Assembly (NCBI RefSeq): GCF_007753265.1
Contig: NZ_CP036349.1
Coordinates: 1,707,363-1,771,362 of the forward strand
Direction: 5' to 3'
DNA length: 64,000 bases
DNA from: Botrimarina mediterranea
GTDB taxonomy: Bacteria; Planctomycetota; Planctomycetia; Pirellulales; Lacipirellulaceae
Position 1 is the first letter of the stretch. The number at the start of each line of letters is the position of its first letter. Below, piece by piece: positions 51,533 to 60,144 of this stretch. The notes under the pieces were generated by a model, which saw only the letters and a list, made by a program, of their open reading frames with translations, searched no databases and was not told the origin of the DNA. The translations under genes were made by a program, and so were the position numbers.

Positions 51533-52300
51533 ATGATCGTATCATTTGCAAATTCAAAAGGGGGCGTTCTCAAGACGACGTTGGCTGTTCACCTAGCAGA
51601 CTGGTTCAGACTTCATGGCTGCTCGGTCGTGCTGTTTGACTGTGACGCTCAACGCCTCTCTTCCAGGTGGCTCAAGGTAGCGAGGCCGGAAATGCGAGTG
51701 CTTACCCCGCAAACGCCAGAAGAGATCGTCAAACAGGTCAGCGAAGCCTCGGTCAGCCACGACGCGGTAGTCGTTGACGCTCCAGGAGGTCTTAGCGAAA
51801 TTACCGGGGCGATCCTCCAGGTCACCGACGCCGCCCTCATCCCGACAGGGGCCAGTCAGCTGGACATTATGGCCCTCGATTGGACGACGGAGACGATCCA
51901 CGAGATCCAGAAGCTGAGGGACGGCCTGCCACAGACCGCAATCATCCCGACCCGAGTGGGGAGGGGGAGAAAGACCACCGAGAGTCTTCGGCAGCACGCA
52001 AGCTCGATGCGGTTTGGGATCACCAAAAGTACGATTCCCTACCGCGAGGTCATCGTCCAATCAGCGGGGCTACGCTCGCCCGGCAACGACGGTTGGAAGA
52101 TACCACCGAGCCTTGTCTGGGACCTTGGCCGGAGGAAGCAGGTCAGAGAACCGGCTCTTGAGATCGACGCCGTTTTTCGCGAGGTGTTTGCCGCGGCTTG
52201 CCAAGAGAACCCGCGTCTCATCCTAGAACGAGTAACACCAAGAACTAAACTAAAGCAGACAGCAGAAAAGGAGGGGCATGCCGCAGGATCCAGAACTTAA
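51533..52300 (+). CDS. parA: ParA-family partition ATPase with altered Walker A
   Basis: This 255-residue P-loop ATPase of the ParA/MinD family begins MIVSFANSKGGVLKTTLAVH. The deviant Walker A, usually KGGVGKT, here reads KGGVLKTT (K9-T16), with leucine replacing the glycine before K14. The signature Lys (K9) and K14 are kept. Walker A' VVLFDCDAQRLSSRW and Walker B VVVDAPGG are present. It lies next to the iteron origin and is followed by an overlapping partner gene, as in type I plasmid partition systems. The start at 51533 fits the family; upstream in-frame codons are not needed. Confidence 0.85.
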   Translation: MIVSFANSKGGVLKTTLAVHLADWFRLHGCSVVLFDCDAQRLSSRWLKVARPEMRVLTPQTPEEIVKQVSEASVSHDAVVVDAPGGLSEITGAILQVTDAALIPTGASQLDIMALDWTTETIHEIQKLRDGLPQTAIIPTRVGRGRKTTESLRQHASSMRFGITKSTIPYREVIVQSAGLRSPGNDGWKIPPSLVWDLGRRKQVREPALEIDAVFREVFAAACQENPRLILERVTPRTKLKQTAEKEGHAAGSRT

Positions 52301-52889
52301 AGTAGACGACGCGATGCCGTCAGCAGCTGCACTGCGTTTCGTCAAGGGTAGCGTTGGCGACCCAAAGAAGCCGGTGACGACACAAACAAAGAAGACGAGC
52401 GCTGCTGAAGGCGGCGAAGTGGTGGAAACGGGTGGCCCGGATCAGCCAACGAGAACTGCACGAGCCGAGAGTCAACGTAGGCCGCGTCAGCAGCCCAAGC
52501 CCGTTGAGTCGCAACCGACTCACTACGTCCTGCTCTCAACCAAGATTCGGCCGGAAATCAAGCGGAGGCTTGCCGAAGTTAGGCACCAACGCGTGATGGC
52601 GAACGACCCAGTCTGCACACTCAAGCAGTTCATTGAGGAAGCCGTCGAAAGTTGGCTGAAGTTCGAAAAGACGGGGGCCCAACCTCATTCGTCCGGTGCG
52701 AGCCAGCCAACTGCGTCTAGTCGCGTGCCGCGTGAGCCGTTCAATAATCAGATACGCGTCGACTTAAAGCGGATGCTGATGGAAGCGAGCCACCGACGGA
52801 AGATGAGGGGCAACCCGTCGCACACGATCCTCGCGGTCGTCGAAGAGGCAATCACGGCCTGGCTTGGGACTGGGAGAGCGAGCCGTTAG
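52278..52889 (+). CDS. double ribbon-helix-helix partner of ParA
   Basis: This 203-residue protein has a disordered N-terminus (~1-85, Pro/Arg/Thr-rich) and then two similar segments: VLLSTKIRPEIKRRLAEVRH with TLKQFIEEAVESWLK (~92-135), and NQIRVDLKRMLMEASHRRKM with TILAVVEEAITAWLG (~160-198). Each has a strand followed by two helices, as in ParG/Omega-type centromere binders. The gene overlaps parA by 23 bases. The duplication would give an intramolecular dimer, which is unusual for this family. An arginine-rich tail that stimulates ParA is common in such partners. Confidence 0.7.
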   Translation: MPQDPELKVDDAMPSAAALRFVKGSVGDPKKPVTTQTKKTSAAEGGEVVETGGPDQPTRTARAESQRRPRQQPKPVESQPTHYVLLSTKIRPEIKRRLAEVRHQRVMANDPVCTLKQFIEEAVESWLKFEKTGAQPHSSGASQPTASSRVPREPFNNQIRVDLKRMLMEASHRRKMRGNPSHTILAVVEEAITAWLGTGRASR

Positions 52890-53186
52890 TGCCATTTTCA
52901 GCCTACCGTAGTAGAGGATGTGAATGATGTCCGTCCGAGACTACTGAGCGTTTACGATCCCGGCAGCTTTCTGCAGACCGGCACAAAGCCACTCTCTCGC
53001 ATTCGGCGACCCCGACGGTCGGGCAAGCTGCCTTGCGGTCGAATCGACCGACCGACCTCAGAGGTCGGCGGCCGCTCTGCCCGTAAGATCGAGCGGTTGG
53101 GGCCACCTATCGCATTTGGGAAATGCATGACTTCATAACAATAAACCAGAAGTCATTATGCGACGGCAGAGACCCCTGGCTTGACG
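52890..53186. other. convergent intergenic region with small palindromes
   Basis: CCGACCTCAGAGGTCGG (about 53052-53068) is a 17-base palindrome, and ATGACTTC...GAAGTCAT forms an 8-bp inverted repeat spanning about 53126-53158. They may be terminators for the two convergent genes or partition-site repeats. No gene is seen. Confidence 0.45.
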
Positions 53187-54104
53187 TCATGCGGCCTCTG
53201 CTTCCCTAAGCAACTCGTCGATATACTCTATCAATGGAACTATCGATTGTGCAAAAGCATCGACCACCAGAATGCCAATCGAAGTAATCATAATATTGCG
53301 GTATGTCCCCCAGGCGAAGAAGAACGTGCCCGCATATCCAAATCCAAGGATGGCTATCAGCACAAGGGGAACAAATCTATGTGGGTCGATGTCTGGGCTC
53401 GTCGGCCGCGAGAACATTGCGAACAGCGTACAGAAGTAAGCCCAACCAATTGCCATCGACATGAGATAACCCTTGGGCATCGGTCGGGCCAACTTCTTGC
53501 CCTTCCATCCAATGCGCCCAAGTGCGTACCGGACGAGTACCCAAACGGGGAGGATGACTAGGAATATAAATACTTCTCCTAAGATACGACCAAGTCCACC
53601 AGCGGTAGATAATTTGTCTAGCAAGTTCGGCAGGCCGAGAGCAGTAAGAAAGAAAAAGAATGTGAAGAGCAATATAGCTATGCCAAGCCACTTTCGTCCC
53701 CATTCCAACTTTTGGCACCCTTCCAAGTAGTGCGAAACCCAGCAACTGGCTTTGGAGGAGGCCGTACCGATCACAGCGCCAACACCAAAGAGAACTAAAG
53801 TCAGAGCGTCCAGTTCATGATTGTGAACATCGACATCAAATGGCATCCAATCAAGAACACGCCTCCACAAGATCCTGGTTGCTTCCTGGAACTCCACTAC
53901 CAGCCTGCGTAGGAACTCGGTCAGCTTGAACTGCTTGTTCAGCTTCCCAATCACGTGCAAGGCCGGAATGATAGCCAATAGCTGCAAATAGCCTACTTGG
54001 TCGTACCCAAGTAGTACTCGCAGCGATTTAGAATCCGATGGTTCTGGACCGTCGACAGGCTTAGAAACCTCTCTGATCGGTGGCTCCTTCTCTATCCGAC
54101 TCAT
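53187..54104 (-). CDS. multi-pass membrane protein, hypothetical
   Basis: This 305-residue protein starts at the ATG at 54104. At least six hydrophobic segments follow a hydrophilic N-terminus, for example YLQLLAIIPALHVIGKL, LTLVLFGVGAVIGTA, WLGIAILLFTFFFFLTALGL, FIFLVILPVWVLVRYAL, LVLIAILGFGYAGTFFF and MITSIGILVVDAFAQS. The family is not recognised. It is the last gene on the mobile side of the junction. Confidence 0.65.
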   Translation of the reverse strand: MSRIEKEPPIREVSKPVDGPEPSDSKSLRVLLGYDQVGYLQLLAIIPALHVIGKLNKQFKLTEFLRRLVVEFQEATRILWRRVLDWMPFDVDVHNHELDALTLVLFGVGAVIGTASSKASCWVSHYLEGCQKLEWGRKWLGIAILLFTFFFFLTALGLPNLLDKLSTAGGLGRILGEVFIFLVILPVWVLVRYALGRIGWKGKKLARPMPKGYLMSMAIGWAYFCTLFAMFSRPTSPDIDPHRFVPLVLIAILGFGYAGTFFFAWGTYRNIMITSIGILVVDAFAQSIVPLIEYIDELLREAEAA

Positions 54105-54830
54105 GCCTACTTCCTCGGACTGTGGGCCAATCAATTACTATCTATCGCGACGTTATCTCTAGCTCTATTGGTTGCCAAGGTGCGGGCTGTTGAAGGACAG
54201 CCTTATCGAGTTTGGTTTTGAAGTCAGTTGTGCCACCATGGACCACGCTATGCTCCAAAGTCGCCCAACTATTGCAGCTGGTTAGCATTCAGTTGTTCCG
54301 CGTCAATCGCAAGCACAGAACGGCTCTTGGATGCAAGTGCTTCGGGCCGTTGCAATTGTTGGCGACAGAACCTCAGCACCTAAGCGGTCTGTCCCACCGA
54401 ACAGGACGCCAGAAGGTACTGGATGCGGTTGGGCAATGTCAAAATTGGGTGGAATCACCTATTCGCTAAGTCGCAGCGGGTGGCACGCAGAGTGCACAGT
54501 TTGGGTGGAAGCGAATCAGACGAGGTAGCATCGACCTCGCTCTGGTCGGGCTCCGAATGAGTCGCTGAGGTCGTCTTCACCGACTCCAATTCGGGAAGCA
54601 GATGCCAGCTGTCGATTCGATGACGCTGACCTGCCGTGGATCAACCCTGAATCTATTCGTTAAGGGGTACTCGGCTCGTCGCCGGACCTGTATCTTCCCC
54701 ACTGCGCTATAACCCGCCGCGGTGCGGTCAAGCATCCGGTAGCGTTGGCAATTAATCTGGCAATTAGTGGCAGGCAAAGAGCCGAAATCACCGGCACTTT
54801 TGGGCACACAAAGGGAACCGCAGAAAAAAA
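54105..54830. other. 726-base gap at the mobile/core junction
   Basis: No coding region can be supported here. A few short reading frames have no recognisable features. It borders the tRNA-like relic and is the likely place of an element end. Confidence 0.45.
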
Positions 54831-54904
54831 ATTCGAGCCCTAAGGCCTTGCCTGCAAACGCTTTAGAGAAGCGTGCGGCGGCTATCCAGTTGAGCTAGGG
54901 GTGC
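54831..54904 (-). pseudogene. tRNA-Arg-like relic
   Basis: On the minus strand the 5' end GCACCCC TA GCTCAACTGGATAG matches a tRNA acceptor strand and D-arm. It is followed by an anticodon-like arm ACGCT-TCTCTAA-AGCGT, in which position 33 is C instead of T and the triplet would be TCT (Arg). The D-stem does not close and the T-arm and 3' acceptor strand (expected GGGGTGC) are missing or scrambled. It is probably a tRNA disrupted by integration or a decayed duplicate. It lies exactly where base composition changes. Confidence 0.6.
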
Positions 54905-54996
54905 TCCGTACGCCGCCTATCGGCGTCGCGTCCCTCGCTTCGATAGGCGAACCCGGCTGAGTGAGGGAATCGCAGATTATGGCGGCTAAGCAGCTA

Positions 54997-55010
54997 AGCC
55001 GCAAGCGGCT
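54997..55010 (-). terminator. small hairpin downstream of the BshB1-like gene
   Basis: AGCCGCAAGCGGCT (54997-55010) is a 6-bp stem with an AA loop, 10 bases past the stop of the deacetylase gene. This CGC-TTGCG type hairpin is common at gene ends in planctomycetes. Confidence 0.45.
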
Positions 55011-55020
55011 GAAATCTCAG

Positions 55021-55728
55021 TTAAACCAGCCCTCCAAGTTTCGCTAATCCGAGCGGTTCACGCGTCTCGATCGGTTCGCCGTAGGCCGTGCCGATCGATT
55101 TGCCCCAGTAGGCCGCCTCGTCGCGGAGTCGGTCATAGAACGTCGGCGAAGTCGTTGGCCTGCCCGTGACGAACTGGCTCTCATAGCAGCGGATCGACTC
55201 GATTTTCTTTTCCCACACGTCGCTGATATCCACGACGAACGCCGGCTGCGGCGCCAGCTTGAGGTGAACGCAGTAGTAGTAATAGACCCGCGACGGGTGG
55301 TGGGGTTCGCCCGCTAGGGCCATTTGCCCCGGTTCGTCAGTCTTGGTGAGCTTCGACCAGAAGCGGGCGTCCTCGACGAGCTTGGTCGCGGCCGTGTGGT
55401 CCGGGTGGGCGTCTTCCCAGTACGGCGCGAACAGCCACTTGGGCTTCACACGGCGGAACACGGCGGCGAGCTTCGCGCGGTTCTCGAGCGTCGCTTCGAG
55501 CGAACGGTTCGGCAGACCGAGGTTCTCACGCCATTCGAGGCCGAGCACCTTGGTGGCGGCTGCTGTCTCCCGGGCGCGGATCTCTAGCGACCCTTGCGGC
55601 GTGGGCTCGCCCGAGGTGAGGTCGAGCACGCCGACACGCTTGCCCTCTTGTTGCAGCTTAAGGATCACGCCCGCGGCGCCCAGTTCGGCGTCGTCGGGAT
55701 GCGGGGCGATGACGAGGGCGTCGAGCAT
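55021..55728 (-). CDS. bshB1: PIG-L/BshB1-type deacetylase
   Basis: This 235-residue zinc deacetylase begins LDALVIAPHPDDAELGAAG (zinc motif HPDD, 10-13), then LDLTSGEPTPQGSLEIRARE, and EDAHPDHTAA (AHPDH, 107-111). Length and the TxGE(P/M)TPxGS motif fit BshB1, which removes the acetyl group from GlcNAc-malate in bacillithiol synthesis. Glycan deacetylation is the alternative. It is the first gene of the GC-rich chromosomal part. Confidence 0.8.
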   Translation of the reverse strand: MLDALVIAPHPDDAELGAAGVILKLQQEGKRVGVLDLTSGEPTPQGSLEIRARETAAATKVLGLEWRENLGLPNRSLEATLENRAKLAAVFRRVKPKWLFAPYWEDAHPDHTAATKLVEDARFWSKLTKTDEPGQMALAGEPHHPSRVYYYYCVHLKLAPQPAFVVDISDVWEKKIESIRCYESQFVTGRPTTSPTFYDRLRDEAAYWGKSIGTAYGEPIETREPLGLAKLGGLV

Positions 55729-55813
55729 CGGGGGAGGGGCCAGGGGCTGAGGGGCGAGGGGCTAGGGACGCATCGGCGTGTGTCCTAATCTAACAAGTCG
55801 TCGATCAATCGAC

Positions 55814-55900
55814 TGTGGGAGGGGTCTCCAGACCCCGATTACGGTATCCATTCCGAAACGGCGTGGTGCGCGTAACCAGGGTCTGGAGACCCCTCCCACA
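55814..55900. repeat. 22-bp perfect inverted repeat between bshB1 and carboxypeptidase genes
   Basis: The arm starting TGTGGGAGGGGTCTCC (55814-55835) is exactly complementary to 55879-55900, with a 43-base spacer. It lies between two divergent genes, so it is not needed as a terminator. It looks like a dispersed palindromic repeat. Confidence 0.75.
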
Positions 55901-55947
55901 TAAAGCTCTTTCCAAACAGTTAACGACTAACCGCTAACGGCTTCATC

Positions 55948-57462
55948 ATGTCCGCCGCCGAGACCTTCGCCAAACTTCGCGCTCATGCCCGTGAGACCGC
56001 CCTGGTGGCGTCGATCGGGGGCCTTGTCGAATGGGACGAGCAGACTTACCTCCCGCCGAGTGGCGGCGACTGGCGGGCCGAGCAGCAGGCTTACCTGGCC
56101 GGCGTCGTTCACGCCCGCAGCACGGCGCCCGCGCTAGGCGAGTGGCTCGCTGAACTGCGTGACTCGGACGAAGCCCGCGACCCCGAGAGCGACATCGGCT
56201 GCGTCACGCGCGAGCTGTCGCGACGCTACGAGCGCGAGACAAAGCTCCCCGGTGATCTGGTCGAAGAGATCGCTCGCACCAGCAGCAAGGCGCACCACGC
56301 CTGGACCACCGCGCGCCGTTCGGACGATTTCGCCATCTTCCGGCCGTGGCTCGAGCAGATGCTAGCGCTGCAGCGCCGCAAGGCGGAGGCCTTCGGCTAC
56401 GAGGCGTCGCCGTACGACGCGTTGATCGAGGACTACGAGCCGGGCGAGACCGCCGAGTCGGTTGGCAGCGTGCTCACGGGGCTCCGCGCGGAACTCGCGC
56501 CGCTGGTGCAGGCGATCGTCGGCAGCGGCGTCGCCGCGCCGAGCGAGGTCCTGCGCGAGAGCTTTGATGTCGAGACGCAGGCCATCTTCGGCAAGGCGGC
56601 CGCGCAGGCGATCGGCTTCGACTTCGCCTCCGGGCGGCTCGACGTGACGGCGCACCCGTTCTGCGGCGGCGCCGGTCCGAACGACGTCCGCATGACGACG
56701 CGCTACAACGAACACGACTTCGCCGACGCCTTCTTCAGCACGCTCCACGAGACGGGCCACGGCCTCTACGAGCAGGGCCTCCCCGGCGAGTGGTTCGGCC
56801 TGCCGCCGGGCGAGGCGATCTCGCTGGGCATCCACGAGTCGCAGTCGCGGATGTGGGAGAACCTGGTGGGCCGCGGCCGCGGCTTCTGGCGCCACTTCTT
56901 CGGCCCGCTGGGCGAGGCGTTCCCTGTGGCGATGAAGGGCGTCGATCCGGAGTCGTGGTACTTCGCAATCAACGAAGCGAAGCCCTCGCTGATCCGCACC
57001 GAGAGCGACGAGGCCACCTACAACCTGCACGTGATCGTCCGCTTCGAACTCGAACGCGCGATGATCGAGGGCGACTTGCTTCCTAGTGACCTGCCGGCCG
57101 CATGGAACGAGAAGTACGCCTCGATCGTCGGCATCACACCACCAAGCGACGCCAACGGCTGCCTGCAAGACGTGCACTGGAGCGCGGGCCTGTTCGGCTA
57201 CTTCCCGACGTACTCGCTGGGCAACCTCTACTCGGCCCAGTTCTTCGACCAAGCCGAAGCCGACCTCGGCGACCTCGAAGCGATGTTCGCCGCCGGCGAG
57301 TTCGACCCGCTGCTGGGCTGGCTCCGCAAGAACATCCACCAGGTCGGCCAGCGCCTGTCAGCGAGCCAACTCGTCGAGCGCGTCACCGGCAAACCGCTGT
57401 CGCACGAGCCTCTGATGCGTCGCTTAAAGGCGAAGTTCGGCGAGCTGTATGGGTTCGGTTGA
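55948..57462 (+). CDS. M32-family metallocarboxypeptidase (Taq type)
   Basis: This 504-residue zinc carboxypeptidase has the catalytic motif HETGH (267-271, in FSTLHETGHGLYEQGLP), the family-specific HESQSRMWEN further on, and the IVGITPPSDANGCLQDVHW segment near the C-terminus. Length matches the family (about 500). It removes C-terminal residues from cytoplasmic peptides. It stands alone between intergenic repeats. Confidence 0.92.
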   Translation: MSAAETFAKLRAHARETALVASIGGLVEWDEQTYLPPSGGDWRAEQQAYLAGVVHARSTAPALGEWLAELRDSDEARDPESDIGCVTRELSRRYERETKLPGDLVEEIARTSSKAHHAWTTARRSDDFAIFRPWLEQMLALQRRKAEAFGYEASPYDALIEDYEPGETAESVGSVLTGLRAELAPLVQAIVGSGVAAPSEVLRESFDVETQAIFGKAAAQAIGFDFASGRLDVTAHPFCGGAGPNDVRMTTRYNEHDFADAFFSTLHETGHGLYEQGLPGEWFGLPPGEAISLGIHESQSRMWENLVGRGRGFWRHFFGPLGEAFPVAMKGVDPESWYFAINEAKPSLIRTESDEATYNLHVIVRFELERAMIEGDLLPSDLPAAWNEKYASIVGITPPSDANGCLQDVHWSAGLFGYFPTYSLGNLYSAQFFDQAEADLGDLEAMFAAGEFDPLLGWLRKNIHQVGQRLSASQLVERVTGKPLSHEPLMRRLKAKFGELYGFG

Positions 57463-57467
57463 AGACT

Positions 57468-57500
57468 CACGCAAAGCCGCGAAGGCGCAAAGAGAGCCGC
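57468..57500. repeat. GC-rich CGCAAAG-type intergenic repeat
   Basis: The stretch with CGCAAAGCCGCGAAGGCGCA is composed of short overlapping copies of CGCAAAG/CGCGAAGG. Such strings occur widely between planctomycete genes. Only one instance is in this window. Confidence 0.5.
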
Positions 57501-57679
57501 GGAGCCAATTCAACCACAACCAACCCAACCACCGAGGCGCGACCGCCAGGGAGCGACCAAGCAGCAACGCGGTAGCCTGATGGCCCACTACTGAGATAAC
57601 TCAAAAGGTAGGTGCGCAAATTAGTACCGATCGCGATACGGTCACCGATATGCAAAGGATGGCTAGAGAGGGAGCCAGC

Positions 57680-57877
57680 ATGTCATCGATCATCCGATAC
57701 CTGCGGAGCAAAGAAGAAGGGCTCTCTCCGATTCGGGTAGTTTTCTACATAAAAGAAGCGTTTGACATGCCGTTGCCAGCGATTCAAGAGATTCTAGGTT
57801 GGTCGGAGATTAGCGGTGGCGCGCTCGACGAAGAGGGCGTCAATGCATTGGGCGATAGATTTCTTCCTCGTGGCTGA
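57680..57877 (+). CDS. conserved-looking hypothetical 65-residue protein
   Basis: The ATG at 57680 follows AGGGAGCCAGC. The protein SSIIRYLRSKEEGLSPIRVV then FYIKEAFDMPLPAIQEILGW is helical, with the look of a small regulatory or immunity protein. No family is recognised. It is not in an operon. Confidence 0.55.
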   Translation: MSSIIRYLRSKEEGLSPIRVVFYIKEAFDMPLPAIQEILGWSEISGGALDEEGVNALGDRFLPRG

Positions 57878-57946
57878 TCCCGGCTGTTGTGAGCAAGTAA
57901 ACGTAGGTCAGGACAGCCTGACCTATTGAACTGGCCACCAAATAAG

Positions 57947-58411
57947 TCAATTGGACCGTCTAGTTCCCTCTGCGACGACCCATTTGGTCCCTCCCAAGTA
58001 TAGTCGGCCGAAACCATATTCATCACGCACTTCGAATAGCACTGGCAGGTTGCCAAGCACGTCTGAATCGACATCGACAGCGGCAGGCATCGGTGTGTCT
58101 TCGGGTTTCCATGCGCCTATGATCTGATCTTCTGATTCGATCGTCTGTAGCCAGTCGGCGACATCCCGTAGCTCGACGGGTGCAACGACAACAAAGTAAG
58201 TGCCGAAACTCTTCATGCAGTAGCTGCAATCGCCACTAATCCGCAACGTATCGAAAACTGAGGGCAGCTTTGCGTAGTCAGGAAGTTCGCGGAGGGCGCC
58301 GGTCCTCCCCGGAGGGGGGGGAGCCGTGTAGAGGTAGGCTACGTACGCGAACGGAATCGCCGCGGCAATCACTAGCTCCCACCTGATAACTCTCAAACTC
58401 TTGCGCGACAT
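57947..58411 (-). CDS. membrane-anchored hypothetical protein
   Basis: This 154-residue protein starts at the ATG at 58411. One N-terminal hydrophobic segment (WELVIAAAIPFAYVAYLY) is followed by a soluble domain with the pair CSYC (SGDCSYCMKSFG) and a beta-rich end (VLFEVRDEYGFGRLYLGG, KWVVAEGTRR). It is probably exposed on the outer side of the membrane. The family is not recognised. Confidence 0.6.
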   Translation of the reverse strand: MSRKSLRVIRWELVIAAAIPFAYVAYLYTAPPPPGRTGALRELPDYAKLPSVFDTLRISGDCSYCMKSFGTYFVVVAPVELRDVADWLQTIESEDQIIGAWKPEDTPMPAAVDVDSDVLGNLPVLFEVRDEYGFGRLYLGGTKWVVAEGTRRSN

Positions 58412-59047
58412 GTACCTGGGCTCCGCCGTAAGCGTATGGGCTCGACTATTCAAGCAAATGCCTTCGCAATCTCCGGTCGAAGTCTAACGGCTTTCACACC
58501 GTTGCGCGGGCGGCCCCGACTGTCGTGAAGAAGTGACTTCGCAATCGCTTGATTATCGCCGAACGACTGTCGGGGCGCGCAGCACAGGAGGGCATGTGGA
58601 ATCAATCGGCCCTTGTTGCTTCGCAACGTGCGACTGTCGTTCGAGATAGTCTAATGGCCAGCTAGTTTTTTGCTCACGACGGTTAGAGCCATCCGACCGT
58701 CTATTGCCATGACAACTGCGTGGCCAAAAGCGAGCGAAATTTCGGCAGAAAGCAGCAAAAAGCCGCTGCCGCGTCGGGGCCGCTGTGGGGCCCTCTGACG
58801 CGTTCGTTGGTCGCGGCGGTTGAGATGTCGACTGGGGGCACAAGAGGCCCGCTACGGGGCCGCTAGGGTCCTTAGAATCGATGCCATAGGGCGCCGATTA
58901 GTGTGGTGGAAAGTCGACCTGGAAGGCCCCCCCTCTAGTGGGGGCGATCGCGGCGTGGGTCCGGCAGGCGGCGCGTTTGATGACGCCTTGCCACGGCCCA
59001 CGCCGTGCTTGTTCCGGCCGACTCGTTGGGCTGCCGACAGGCGTCTC
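58412..59047. other. 636-base gap
   Basis: No gene can be supported. The only visible structure is a C/G-run hairpin near 58926-58950 (GGCCCCCCCTCTAGTGGGGG). Confidence 0.5.
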
Positions 59048-60043
59048 TCACTTTGTCTCCGTCACCTCCACCACCTCCGTAACGTCGTCCGTTTCCCCCT
59101 CACGCATCGTTACAAAGTGTGGCGCCTCGGGTGGGTGTTGTTCGACTACCGAGGGGCAGCCGATCTTCTTCAAGAGGCGCTCCAGCGCTGGGGCGTGGAG
59201 GCCGGCGCGTTCTTGGTCGAGCGCTTTGTCGATCACCCACAGGTACTCGCCCATCAGGTGGTCGGCAAAGTGGTCGATGCGGCCCTTGGTGAGCGTCCGC
59301 CAGAAACCCCACCAGCGGTCGCGGACCCGCAAGATGCCTCGCACGCCCGACACCCGCCCGCGGCGATTGGCGTAGACCTCGACGCCGCCGTGACGGTAGC
59401 CGAGCCACATTGGCGGCACGCGCGGGACGATGTCGTTGTTGTTGACCCAGCGGTAGTAGTTGAGTTTCACGTGGTTGATGTAACGCTGGTTGCCGACGCG
59501 CGGCGAGCCGAACGTGAAGACCGCCTCGGGCGAGCTCTTGATGTGCGACAGGTAGCAGCGCCCCGCGCAGATGGCGGTCATCGCGCCGCCGAGCGAGTGG
59601 CCGGCGAACCAGAGGACGCGTTCGTTGCTCACCAGCGCCTTCTCGAGTCGCGGCCAGAGGTCGTCCACCTCGCGCTTGAAGCCGCGGTGGACGCGGCCCA
59701 CCGTTTCGGCGGCGTCCATGAAGGCGTTGAGGTCGGCGCGGACGTCGTTCCACTCGTTGGGTTCGGTGCCGCGGCAGCAGATGACCGCGTCGGTCTCGTT
59801 GCCGAACAAATATGCCTGCGCGCCGTCACGGTCGTAGAACCGCGTTTCGGGAAAGCCGACGTCCTCGGCGAGTTGCCCGGCGATCGTGCGGCTGAAGTAG
59901 CTCGCACGCGAAAGCTCGGCGAAGAGGAGCGACTTCTCGAGAAAGGTGAGCTGCGAGACGGGCCGCCCCTCGAGCCGCGTCATCGCGACCAGCTCGGCGC
60001 CGGGCGCAAGTGGCTTGACGTCCTGGGGCGTTGGGAGCGGCAC
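59048..60043 (-). CDS. class 3 lipase
   Basis: The protein is 331 residues from the GTG at 60043; an ATG at 59983 is also possible. It is an alpha/beta hydrolase of the fungal lipase type (class 3). The nucleophile elbow GHSLGGAMTA, preceded by LWFAGHS, is present, with VFTFGSPRVGNQRY and DIVPRVPPMWLGY (Asp) and a late His (IDHFADHLMGEY). No signal peptide is seen, so it is probably cytoplasmic or membrane-peripheral. A longer in-frame N-terminus to 60280 is translated from the intergenic repeats and is rejected. Confidence 0.85.
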   Translation of the reverse strand: MPLPTPQDVKPLAPGAELVAMTRLEGRPVSQLTFLEKSLLFAELSRASYFSRTIAGQLAEDVGFPETRFYDRDGAQAYLFGNETDAVICCRGTEPNEWNDVRADLNAFMDAAETVGRVHRGFKREVDDLWPRLEKALVSNERVLWFAGHSLGGAMTAICAGRCYLSHIKSSPEAVFTFGSPRVGNQRYINHVKLNYYRWVNNNDIVPRVPPMWLGYRHGGVEVYANRRGRVSGVRGILRVRDRWWGFWRTLTKGRIDHFADHLMGEYLWVIDKALDQERAGLHAPALERLLKKIGCPSVVEQHPPEAPHFVTMREGETDDVTEVVEVTETK

Positions 60044-60144
60044 GCTTACGAACTCACAGAGGGCGGGGGGGGCGATGCCGGTGGAATCTAACCGGCAATG
60101 GGGTAACCGCTCAAGCAAAGATGATGAGCGCAAGCGAATCAAAT

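Noticed and set aside
56362-57339. 325-codon open frame on the minus strand
   Set aside because: It lies opposite the M32 carboxypeptidase gene and has no recognisable domain; it is a GC-rich shadow.
58820-60091. 423-codon open frame on the + strand
   Set aside because: It is antisense to the class 3 lipase gene, whose catalytic motifs are clear. Long opposite-strand frames are expected in GC-rich DNA.
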